DNA of 64,000 nt from Diploscapter coronatus (lineage: Eukaryota; Nematoda; Chromadorea; Rhabditida; Rhabditidae). A model generated the notes under the pieces. The model was not told where the DNA came from. It did not search any database and saw only the letters and a program-made list of their open reading frames with translations. Below are positions 1-18,900 of the stretch, one piece after another. The translations under genes and the position numbers were made by a program. The stretch covers positions 69,703,249 through 69,767,248 of the forward strand of contig OZ038423.1 in the NCBI GenBank assembly GCA_964036155.1. The letters are read 5' to 3'. Every line of letters begins with the position of its first letter. Position 1 is the first letter of the stretch.

Positions 1-3000
1 TTATCGATAGAAAATAATTGCCAAATACTTTTTTTTTAATGAAAATCCTGATAATTTCGATAAAAAAAACAAAGGAAAACGAAAGAAGGTAAAAGAAAGA
101 CGCTCGTTTTATTTCGTCTCAAGTTATCGATCATTACAATATTCTTTTTAAGATGCGAAAATATTCCTATTCTTTTTTATCATTTTAACGCGTAAATTAT
201 AAAATAAACACGTCCTTCTAAAAAAATCGAAGTTTTTTAAATTTATTTTAATCTTGTTTTTTTAAGTGTGGTGTTTCTAAATGTTAATCGAAATAAAGTA
301 ATTTATGAAAAGACGGTATTTTTTATCATCATTTATGCTAATGAGCACTTTTTCGTTTATTCTAAACTTAGGTAGAAGGTTTACTCCCGCAAAGCTAAGT
401 GCATCATAATTATTGGATAATTATGTGATGTGGAAAGCATTTTTTTTCGGAATTCGAATTAGAACTTCATTTTCTCAATTTTTTCTTTGCAAATAATTGC
501 ATTCCGTATTTTGCTCTGAGAATAGATTACGATTGTGATTTTCGCTTGTGTGTGATGCATAAAAAACTGCAAAACTCCGTAATACAAAATGCACATTTTA
601 GTCGTGTCGATTAAGTATTTTACCCTTATGATATTTAAAGCCAGCAATTATATGCGTTATAGAATGGATGGGCTGAATTTTTAAGTGCATAGCCCCATTT
701 CCTGCTAAAGCTCATTTATAACTTTTAAGTCGATATATGACAAAAAATTTTATTAAACTATTATATTTGGAAGTTTATCAGGAAATTTAGGGGTACAAAG
801 GGATTTTAGAAAATGTAGCCTTTACTCGGTTTTTCTAATTCTCTGACTATATACTATTTCTAGAGGAATTCATAATGAAGGTAATCTTGCAATTTTTGCG
901 CGTCGTAACTAGAAAACGAGAAGTTAGTTCTAAAGTTAAGTTATTCTAAACAAGCACAGACATTTGAGATAAACCCCTTTTATGCCCTGCATAATATAAA
1001 GTCAAGTTTTACAAATAATCCAGCTTGTTTATTATCTTCTTTCTCATTTATTTTGATCTCTTAATATTATTGTGTTTAGAGCTACAGCATTCCAAAAAGT
1101 AAATTTTGCAAATTTGCAAACCTAACTCTTCTAATTTTGGCAGACGAGAAATAAGCGCACTTTTGCTGGTTTTATCTAAAAATTATGTGCTTTAGATTTA
1201 AATTTATGTAAAAAGCGAGGCAGGTGCTAAATTTCGATAGGTATAATTTTGGCTTTCATTAATTTTTACCCAGTGACAATACCTATATCAGCATTTTTAT
1301 TATCGTTATTGTTAGTGCAAATTATAAAATGTGTGCTTCTTCTTTTAAAATTTTGACTTTATCCTCAAAATTTTCAATCCTATTATAGGTCTTCACTATT
1401 TCCTTGCAAGATTCTCGCTACGGTTGACGTCAGGATATTGATTAAAATTAGCCTTTCAATTTTTTCAGCGAGATTATCATAATTACGCAGTTGTAAATAC
1501 CGCGCAGCAGCGCTTATAATGTTTTACTTACTTTATTTACGTAAATACGCTAAACATGATATTATCGAGATAAATGGCATGTAGGGATTTGTGAGATAGT
1601 GTTTCAAGATTATCAAATATTCCGGCGATTAAGATAGTTTGTGCAACACTTAAGCTATAGTGGTACAAAAAATTAAGATTTTATGTTGAAAGCTGAAACT
1701 CGGTGGATAAGCTCCCATTGGCCCAGCGCAATTTGCACAATTAGTTTTTCGAGTTAATTACATTAGTTAGCGTAATTATCCCAATTAACTCGAAAAACTA
1801 ATTAGTGCAACTTGTTCTTGGGCCCAATAGAAACCTATTCACCAAATTTCAGTTCTCTATAACAAATCTAAATTTTTCCTGTGCCACCACTGTAGCTCGA
1901 ATCATATACAGACTGTCTTAGTTTTGGAGAATAGGCGTATAAAACTGGATCAGATGATAATTTTGCAAATTTGTATAAGATACAAAAGTGTGCAGGCTTA
2001 AGAAGAGAGGAGACGAGAAATATAGCGTAGAGATATGGAGAGATAAAGCAGGGGGGTATATGAAATCTCGGTCAGATGTAGTCAGGGTAACCGCTCATTC
2101 GCCTTTCCCCCTCAAGTGTGCAGCTATTTCGAGCTCTATCTTAAAGGATTTTGTATTAGATTATCTTTTTGATGATACCTAATCATTGTAATTACATGAT
2201 CTTTTCAAGAATCTCTGATAATCGTGACAGACTTTCTTATTAATTCCAGACATTGGCTAATCTAAAATTCAAAAACCAAAACATATTTTTGTATCAAAAT
2301 ATTCTCGACTTTTGATATCATTCCTGGAAAGGGGAAGAGTTTTTCGTTTTTGCAGGATATTTTTGGAAAGAGAAGATACAACTTTTGAGGCGCTCGTTTA
2401 CATATAACTTTCTCATAAAGACTTCTCATTTTTTCACTTTTTTGCAATCTAACTTTCTCGGAATTGCGCATAACTCTTGAAAAACTCACTTCTACACTAT
2501 ATGGCATTAAAAATCATCTTTTACTAAAACAGGAAAGTTTTCATATTTTCCTGCTCCAAAATTGTATCTTTTGTTTTTCACACAAAAAATGATTTCCTTC
2601 CTTCCTACAACTTTTCAAGGCTACATTGTTTACCATTTGCGGGGATATATGAAATCCCTGAATATTCGGATTTCAGATATTATGATTAAAGCGGCTTTAT
2701 TGTATGATAAGGACAGAGACCAGGGATAAGTCGTAGTTTCGAATATCGGATTCAAATTTTTTGAGGTTGGAATCGGAATTTTTTGGTCGGACGTCTGAAC
2801 TTCTACAATAAAAGATACCTGCTAAAATGTTTATGATATAGGACGAGATATTTGAATGCTAAATAAGCGCGAAAGAACAAGACATTCGTGCTAAAAAATC
2901 TAAACTGGATTAATCTGTTTACACGGATTTTGTATAGAACGAGGAGAGCCTTTATCTTTTCTTTATTCATAATCTCCCTCTCTGGCCTCGTAGCCTAGTG

Positions 3001-3134
3001 GATTTATGCGTTAACGACGTTTATCTTTTATCGAATTTTCCCAGACATTTTCAATTCATTCTGTTTCGTTACTTTTCGACAAAATCGATATTTTCAGGAA
3101 ATTTCCATGAAGCCCTAATTTCAAACTAAACTCT
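1..3134. other. Intergenic region upstream of the ALK-like gene
   Basis: No exon chain or conserved protein is visible on either strand. It holds one foldback element (1653-1897) and a tRNA-like A-box at about 2979-2995 without a B-box. The right end probably contains the promoter of the receptor kinase gene. Confidence 0.6.
1653..1897. repeat. Foldback (MITE-like) element with long inverted arms
   Basis: The sequence starts AGCTATAGTGGTAC and ends GTGCCACCACTGTAGCT, which are imperfect inverted copies. The arms continue inwards: the left arm has TTGCACAATTAGTTTTTCGA and the right arm has TCGAAAAACTAATTAGTGCAA. The loop between the arms is only about 20-25 bp. There is no coding capacity, so this is a non-autonomous element or a large hairpin. 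No clear target duplication was found. Confidence 0.75.
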
Positions 3135-11154
<8,020 letters not shown>

Positions 11155-11653
11155 AAGTTTAGACCCCGCCCCCTAGAACCCCAAGAAGACCGGATTGCCT
11201 AAAGATGAATGATGAATCAAGGCAGCTGATAAACCATAAACATAACCATCATGCTATTTAAGTTAAGCATAGTTATTAGTAGTTGAGTACAAGTAATTCG
11301 GTTGTTAGATACTTTAAATACGGGCTTCTTTGTTAATCATTTAACTTGTAGTTAGCCATTCCTGATCTCCTATACATGACATATACAGTACAATCGAATT
11401 TATTATGGGTCCAAAGACTTCTTCCAGTGACTAATGCGTATAATTTTTGTTCGAAAATTTATTTTTCCTACTCGATTTAAAAATCGAGCTATCCATTTAT
11501 TTTTTAAATGCGATATATGTCTATGAATCACAGCGAAAGTGACAGTCTTGTGGAAAATATTTCTGATATTCACTTTCTTTGCCAAACTTCTAAATCTATT
11601 GATTTATTCAAACGGTTTATATTTTGCTGGTAGAAAATTTTCAAAAATAAATA

Positions 11654-13297
11654 AATGGTTATTTTAATTTTGCTAATTTTATTCGTTCCTAAAATATTTG
11701 CTGAAGAGTGGCCGAATATGTGTGTATTACATGTAATTTTTTAAAATTCAAATTTTAAGAATTTTGAAACTCAGGCCAATATTTCAACGGATCATGTCAT
11801 GCTAGATGGCAGTTTGGTGAGCTGTCTTGTTGGTAACAACACTCTAAAAATCACAATTTTGCACAACTTTGAAAATTTAGAAGACATCTCTGAAACTCAC
11901 CACAATTATTCGGCATCGCCCTCTGAAATCAAGTGCGCCATGAAAGACGGGCAGAGTTTGGATTTCTTTGAATGCGTTAATCGGGGATATTTTTTTATCG
12001 AGAAGGTAAGGCTTATGCTTAATATCGCTTTAAAAATTGTTCTTAAGTTTGATAGACAGAATTATATTTTTGTCTCAGACAATAAACAGTTGTTTTTTCC
12101 CACTTTATCACTATGAATTAATGCATGAAAATAAATTTAAAATATCTAGTTTAAAAAACTTACTTAAGAACGATTGCGACTATATTTCAATTATCGCAAT
12201 TTCTGGAATTCATTGCTTGGTCGACCCCTATGACGAGTGCTGGGCCGTTCGGATCTTGTGCGATAAGATATCCGTTAGACTAACAATTTTAAGCTATGTC
12301 TGTAAGAAAAACCTAATAGTTTTTAGTTAGTCGAAAATTCAGGCATAATTTTGTTTATCCTCAGCATTTTGGGCATGATTTTCTACGTCTTCCGATCCAC
12401 GATTTTATCGATTTACGACCAAAGGCACCAAGTCAATATTCCCGAGAGGCAAATTTATGCTCATTCTTAAAATATGCTAATTTTTAAGATCGTTATATTT
12501 TTGAATCATGTTAAATTTTCAAAACTTTTGATAGTTTAGAGAAAGAAAGGAAGAAAGAAGGCGATCATCTATGGCCTCTAGCCACCTACATTATGACGCC
12601 ACTTTGATGTAATTTCAGAATTTTGACGAAAGTTAAAATTTGAGAGAATTTCAGAAACGGCAAAAGGAGAAGACCAACGACTCATCACTACGCTAACCGG
12701 ACCAACTCTATCGAGTAAATATTTTGGAGTAAAAATGAAAGACGTTTTACTTTAGCACCGTTGCAATGCTACATGCAGCCGGAAGACGAATTTCGATGCC
12801 GATTCATAGCAACGTTCGAAGAAACTCCCTAATGGCTTTCTACAGTAACCCGGTTGAATACAATTCATCGGTCAAATTGGCGCAAGACGCTCCGATCTAC
12901 TTTCTACCGATCACTAGAGTTTTTGGTGGATCAAGAGAGTTAGATTTGATTCTCAAAAATTGGCATACATTAGTTCAACTTTCTAAAAATATACCGGATC
13001 TGAAATAGCATGAATCAGAATGATATGCTATTTTTTAAAATGAAAATAAATTATGAGATGAAGAAATAAGGCTACAAATTTAGATCCGGCATCGTCACAC
13101 CATCAGAAACCATGACGATGTCGACAGAGCTTACCGTAATCCGGGAATCTGAAGAGGACGACGACAAGGCGACGGCGAAAATCTCGAACAACGAAGTCGA
13201 AGATGCACTTCATCAGGGAAAATCGAAGAAATCGGATTTCGGTGCCAAAAATCACGAGAAATTTGAAGAAGTCGACTTGGACGATGATTATTTGTGA
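11654..13297 (+). CDS. Unknown type I membrane protein, Cys-rich ectodomain and Arg-rich tail
   Basis: Not recognised. Exons 11654-11732, 11775-12005, 12079-12301 and 12343-12448 are phase-consistent. They encode a signal peptide (MVILILLILFVPKIFA), an ectodomain of about 170 residues with roughly ten cysteines, and one membrane helix (around residues 180-200, VCIILFILSILGMIFYVF). The frame then reaches a stop at 12468-12470 unless a GC donor at 12449 (GAGAG|GCAAAT) is used. That donor joins in frame to 12540-12608, 12655-12714 and 12756 onwards, giving a cytoplasmic tail rich in Arg and Ser. The acidic, Lys-rich end (to the TGA at 13295-13297) joins in frame only through weak sites, for example 12925 to 13107. 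The gene may therefore make a short-tailed and a long-tailed form, or the 3' part may be a separate unit. It starts 500 bp after the receptor kinase on the same strand, and AATAAATAA runs straight into its ATG. Confidence 0.65.
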
Positions 13298-13323
13298 ACG
13301 TATATTTATTTTAAGTTGTAAAA

Positions 13324-13329
13324 AATAAA
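13324..13329 (+). terminator. Polyadenylation signal AATAAA
   Basis: AATAAA 27 bp after the stop codon at 13297; it fits the 3' end of the membrane-protein gene. Confidence 0.55.
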
Positions 13330-13451
13330 TAAATAGTTCTTCTGACTATCTTTAGAAAATCAAATAAAAAGGTTTCAATGATCGATTTAAATATAAATTA
13401 TTTAGCTAAATTCAAATCTTAATTATTTAAAAAAAAAATCTAATTTCAATT

Positions 13452-15541
13452 TTAGTAAGGAGTCTCAGCGTTTTCCTCAATCGCCATCGTTCTTTTGGGG
13501 CAGGGACAATACTTAAATTTTTTAAGATAAAGATTTAAAATTAAATTTTTTACGAAAGCGTCCTGTCCCTGAATCCCAATGTCTCCTCCCTCTCCGATTT
13601 CTCCAGGCAACCCGTTCCGGCCTTGGATTCCTATGTCTCCGGCTTCACCGCTGAAATATTTAACTCAAATAAACTAAATTTCAACTTTTAGAATTCTAAT
13701 AAAGCTGATCTTCGCCGAAATAATAGAATGTATAGTGAAGGTAAGCTTTTATTGAAAGAGAAGTGAGATAAAGATTTAATTTGGAGTGATCTTCAGAAAG
13801 CTATGATTCTATAAATGAAGAACAGCCTTGTCTTTATAAAATCGAATAATTCCTTACATATCCCCCAAATCTCCGTCTACAGCGTCATCTCCCCGCCATC
13901 CTTCGTCGCCAATCGGTCCAATGTCTCCCATTTGGCCCTTAAAAATAATATATATATATTTTAATTTACCACTTAACGAAATAGCCTTTAAAATTAGAAT
14001 AGTATGTGAAAATAGAAAAAAAATCTTCTCCATACTATTTCAATGGATTCAAAGGTTCCTTTTTACCTTCAAACCTGGTCGGCCTCGAATTCGCTTTGCA
14101 TCCCTTCCGGAAACGCCTTTCTGGCCCTTCAAACCGATGTTTCCGGGAGGGCCTGAAAACTCAAATTTTAAGAATTTCAATAAGTTTTAAAATTTATAAT
14201 TTAGAAACACAAAATCAAACCATATAAACAAAAAAAATACCCTGATTTCCAACCATTCCATTAGCTCCGGGTGCAGAGTTCTCTCCGTCCAACCCAGGCC
14301 TTCCGATTTGACCCCGGGGGCCACGGCTGCAATTTTATTTCAATTTTTTGATTACTCTAATTGAATTACTTCCCGACGGAACCGCGTGGGCCTAAAAGTT
14401 AGGTAATTCGGAAATATCGGAACCTCTCAATTCGATGAGATCGTATGTAAAAAGAGAGAAGGCATTTATCTATACCCTATTAGCCCTACACATAGGCAAC
14501 TTGGATAATTCGCAGCTTCGTAGATTCCTAGTCTACGAAATAGTATGTGAAAGGATAGCCTCCTACCCCTCCCCTATACTCTGAACTATGGGCTACGAAA
14601 TGGCGAATTATCCAAATTGGCCCCTCTACATGCAAATTCGTCAAGTCGCAAGGCTACGAAATTTCCGAATACCTAAAGGTCCAGGCTCGCCTCTGGGACA
14701 CATCACACATTGAGGGTTAGCATAGACGTCTTCCACATCATCGGCGTTATCGCCATCCGGCCCGGTCAGACCGGACTCGCTTAAAAATCGGGATACATGA
14801 GAATTTTTAGACGTTTTCTTTTCTGGCACGAATTTTCTATGTTGCAAATTTTTGTCCAAGCCCTATGCTAATGAACAATCTCTTTAACATTTCTAGAGGA
14901 GAGTTGAATGCTTCGAATATAAACAAAAAAGCCGTATGGAATTTGATAGAGAATTTTTCTACTCTTCAGTTTACATACTATCCTCATGTTTAATCATATT
15001 TCAAATGTTCAATTTTAGAACGATATCGCTTATCTGGAAGCCCCGGAACCCCGGAAACCCCCTTCGGACCGACCAATCCAGCAGGACAGTTGTTCTCAGA
15101 AGGCTCGATCGAAGGAGGCTTCGAATTGACGGCCATGTTTTCGTAGGCTCTGAAATATGAATTTAAAAACTGAACATTAAATAAACTCAAATAAAATAAA
15201 ATAACAAGACAATATTTCTAACAATTGGAATTTTAATTTGACCCATCCTAATTTTTCAAATACCATATAAAATTTTGAAGATGCCACTTAAAAATACCAT
15301 ACTTGGCAGTAGTTTCGTAGTAGGACTGTCTCTTCTGACGACTTCTTAATTCCGTAAGGTTCTGATGCAACTCCTCAGTCAGAAAATTGACGCTCTCGAC
15401 TTCCGAATCGAATTGACGCCAAGCAGTGTCGACGTCGGACTTCAGATGACTGATAACGGCGAGCGAGCCAAGGAGTACGGTAATTGAAAAAATTAGGAGA
15501 GGAAGAGTTATTATGTAGAACTTGGAGTTTTCTGAGGACAT
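13452..15541 (-). CDS. Cuticle collagen, about 300 aa
   Basis: Secreted extracellular-matrix collagen of the nematode cuticle type. The first exon (15303-15541) encodes a short cytoplasmic start, a membrane/signal segment and the conserved N-terminal collagen region, ending in RSRQKRQS, which contains an RxxR furin-type site. The following exons carry interrupted Gly-X-Y repeats bounded by Cys clusters: NNCP, CVMC and the terminal YCPCP. Exons on the minus strand: 15303-15541, about 15030-15149, 14673-14779, 14370-14391, 14241-14326, 14067-14152, 13858-13937, 13554-13650, 13452-13511. All junctions match in phase except exon 2 to exon 3, whose donor I could not place. An acceptor (TTTTAG) abuts the ATG, so trans-splicing is likely. 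Which named collagen it matches cannot be said from sequence alone. Confidence 0.9.
13700..13725 (+). repeat. Dispersed intron motif AATAAAGCTGATCTTCG, copy 2
   Basis: In a collagen intron. A second, partial copy (GAGTGATCTTCAGAAAGC) follows about 80 bp later in the same intron. Confidence 0.5.
14501..14615. repeat. Foldback element, ACGAAATAGTATG family, copy 1
   Basis: Terminal inverted repeat TTGGATAATTCGC / GCGAATTATCCAA, 115 bp end to end, with the family core CTACGAAATAGTATGTGAAA in the left half and a pyrimidine-rich centre (CCTCCTACCCCTCCCC). It lies in a collagen intron. Confidence 0.75.
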
Positions 15542-15999
15542 CTAAAATTAGTAAAAGTAGTCAAATAAATGCTAAACAATAAAATGGTAAGTTTAAGAGT
15601 ACAATTTGAGAGTTTAGTCGATATTATCAAACTACATAAATTTAATTGTCTAATGGAAAGTTTAGAGAATTGGCCAAAGAAGGAAAATCCGGCCTGAACT
15701 TAGGAAGGAACAAATGGGAAAATGCGCTAGGATTCGGATAAGAGAAGGATAGAGGATATCCAGCTGTGAAGAACAACTCTGAAGCAAAAGAATCCAGATA
15801 TGCTAATTAGCGACAGGGAAACGTCACGGGAAAATTTGGGAAAAAAGTATCGAATTTCGAAATCTTTAACAAGTAAAATACGGCTCTCTTTAGTTTCCGC
15901 AAAACACCAGTTGTTTAGATTCAAAATTAACATAAATCACTAAACTGATTTAAATTAGAAAAATACTGTTCATTATTGGCAACTCGATGACGTAGTGAG
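15542..15999. promoter_or_regulatory. Shared 5' region between divergent collagen and SLC26 genes
   Basis: 458 bp between two divergent start codons. It should hold the upstream control regions of both genes. No specific factor site can be named with confidence. Confidence 0.45.
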
Positions 16000-18900
16000 A
16001 TGACGAGGACCCCAAATAAGGCCACAGAGGAGTTGAGCGTCGACTCCACGCAAAGTCCTGAAGCCAATGAGGAGTTATGTAATTATCCCTAATTAGCTCC
16101 TTTTAATTGCCTCTAATTAATATTCAGATCACAAAACCCACCACAAAGAGGTGTTCGCGGATGACGTCATGGAGTTGTCGCTGAAATCTGCCATTCTGTC
16201 AAATGAGTAAGCGATAATTAGTCTAATTAACACGACTTAATTCCCCTAATTATCTCGAGCTAATTATCCCAATTAAGGGACCTTCTAGTTCAACAGCAGA
16301 GATGTGCGTTTCCCGTCAAAGAAGTCATCGATCAGGACGCGTTTGATCATCGTTACGGTTTTCGTCGAGTCAATTTGTCGGTGGCGTGGAAAGCGCTGTT
16401 CTACTATCGACAAGTAAGAAAGGGGGTTTCATATGTTCTCAACTGGACTTTACATATCCGGATTTCCTATACCCTCATATTGATTTTAAAGCCTCAACTC
16501 TTCCAAGCTGCTGTTAAGAGAATGAAGATAAGTGATCGAGTTTGAAATAATCTTTTATATGTCTGGATTTTATAAAGAGTTTTCATATACCCTAATTTTA
16601 TATATTCCATCTTTCCAGGTCCTTCGTTGGAGGCGAGTCGATTGGCTGAACTTCTTGTGCAATCGAGTGCCGATTCTGCGATGGCTGCCCGCCTACAAGT
16701 GGAAATCTGATCTGACAGTCGACATTATTGGCGGGTTAATGATATCCATCGTCTGTGTGCCTCAAGGCGAGTGGGGGCATAATATATGGAATCCAAAGCA
16801 CTTAGTATAAAATTGAAATTACTAAATGAATAAAGCTGATCTTCACCTTATATTATTGCATTTATCTATCTTATCATTTCATCCAAAATTGTATCTAAGC
16901 TTCTTCTTCTTCTTCTTAGAATATATGAAGTCTTCTCATTCTTTCAGGTCTGGCTTACGGTTACCTAGTTGGAGTACCCCCCATATACGGGTTGATTACC
17001 GGTATTATTGGCCCCTTCATCTATTCTATATTCGGCAGTTCGAAGCACGCGTCTCCGGGTACATTACAAATCTTTCCCAAAAATTCGAACGAAAGTATAG
17101 TGCTGTCAAAAATAGAATCAACGGTAAAGAATAGGGGAACAAATAGTGTTTGGTAACAAATACTCATTCCTGCTAAAGATTTATTTATTTATTCTTGGTA
17201 AAAGCGTACTCGCTACAATATTTGTGTAGGTGTAATTCAGGTGCGTTCGCAATCGTCGCCCTGATGATAGGCACTGTGGTGAGCGAATTGGCGAGCGCCG
17301 GCAAAGACGACTGCAAGTGTTGTGAGTAGAAAAGCGCTATTTCGAATTATTTACGACGTCATAGAAAATTATGTGACGTTATTTGGTTCTAAGTGCCCCC
17401 ATAATATAAATTAATAGAATCATCTAATATTTTAAATAGCTTCGTCTTAATTTTAACGATGAAGTTAAATTCAGCGAACAATACGTTTGTACCCGAGCCG
17501 AACATCTTCTGCTGCGAGTTCCATCGACCACCCGTCAAGCCTGAAGACGCCGTCAACGTCGCCATGACTGTCACACTGCTGGTTGGGCTGCTTCAGGTAA
17601 CGTCATCCTAAAAATACAATAATAAAATTACCGTATTTTAAAATATACCGTAAACTAAGGATAAAGTAATCCAAAAAACCTATATTCATCGATAGGATAT
17701 TATAATTGAAGAGAACATCATAAATTAAAAAAAAGAAAGTTTAAGTTATCTCAGTTAAATCATAACCTAAAAGATATTCTATTAATCGTATTTTTCCAGA
17801 TAGTATTCGGCCTGTTCAACGCAGGCCTTCTATCCGTTTGGCTATCAGATCACTTGGTGCAAGGTTGATCTTCATTTCGAAATTGGTATATTTTATTTAT
17901 GCTAATTTTTAGGATTAACCTCCGGAGCGGCAATTCATGTTTTGACTTCTCAATTGATGGATATGACAGGCATCGAAGGATTACCACCGACTACACGGCG
18001 ATTCGGTATTATTGATGTAGGTTTAACTTTTAAAAAATGCTTAAATTTTAATTTTAAGCATAATTGTCAGCATTTATCAAGTGAGAAGATCTATCGAGTT
18101 TCATCAATATAATGTAGTGCTCGACATCTACTCCTTTTCTAAGTATATTGTTACCAGCTATCATTTGCACGTATTTCCAGTTCTACATCTGTTTCTTCGA
18201 CCGCATCACGCACGCGAACATCTCGTGTGTGGTGACGTCGCTCATCTCCGTCCTCCTTTTACTTCTCTCGAGCTACGTCATCGACCCCATCATCAAGAAG
18301 TGGACTGCGTGCAAGTTTCCCATGGAGTTTCTGCTGGTAAAAATACGACTAATAGTAAAATTTACTGTTTTTAACTCCGCCTGGTATTTACAATGATTCC
18401 TCACTTTCATAGAAGGTCAAATTTAGCTGAATTATATTATTTTATAACTGGTTCAAAATATCGTAATCTTTGCTTCCTGATAAATTATTTTAGGTAGCTT
18501 TTTCCGTACTGATCGTGTGGCTAACGGACGGCACCAATTATCACATCGAGATACCCAAACTCGGATATGTAAGTAAAAATTGTCTTAACTTTAAATATAC
18601 AACATATTTTATCGTTTTTTTTTCTTTTTTATATGTTCATATCAGGGGTGGGCCGGGAGTCCCGGTCCCGGTCCCGAATTCGGGAATCCCGGCGTTTTTG
18701 GCGATCCCGATCCCGTTCCCGTCCCGGTAGTCTGAAAAATTTGAATCCCGATCCCGATACCGATCCCGGTCTCGTGAAAATTTTTATTTTATTCCCGATC
18801 CCGGTTCCGAATTTTTTTAAAAGCCATTCCCGGCCCACCCCTGGTTCATATTTCTAAATGATGCAATATCTTTGATATATAAAGTGGCATTATTTTATTT

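Noticed and set aside
2975..3015. tRNA-like start with an A-box (TAGCCTAGTGG)
   Set aside because: No B-box (GGTTCGAATCC type) follows at tRNA distance and no cloverleaf can be drawn.
18629..18857. Arg/Asp- or Pro/Ser-rich open frames on both strands at the hAT element
   Set aside because: They are translations of the CCCGAT repeat interior; the element sits in an intron.
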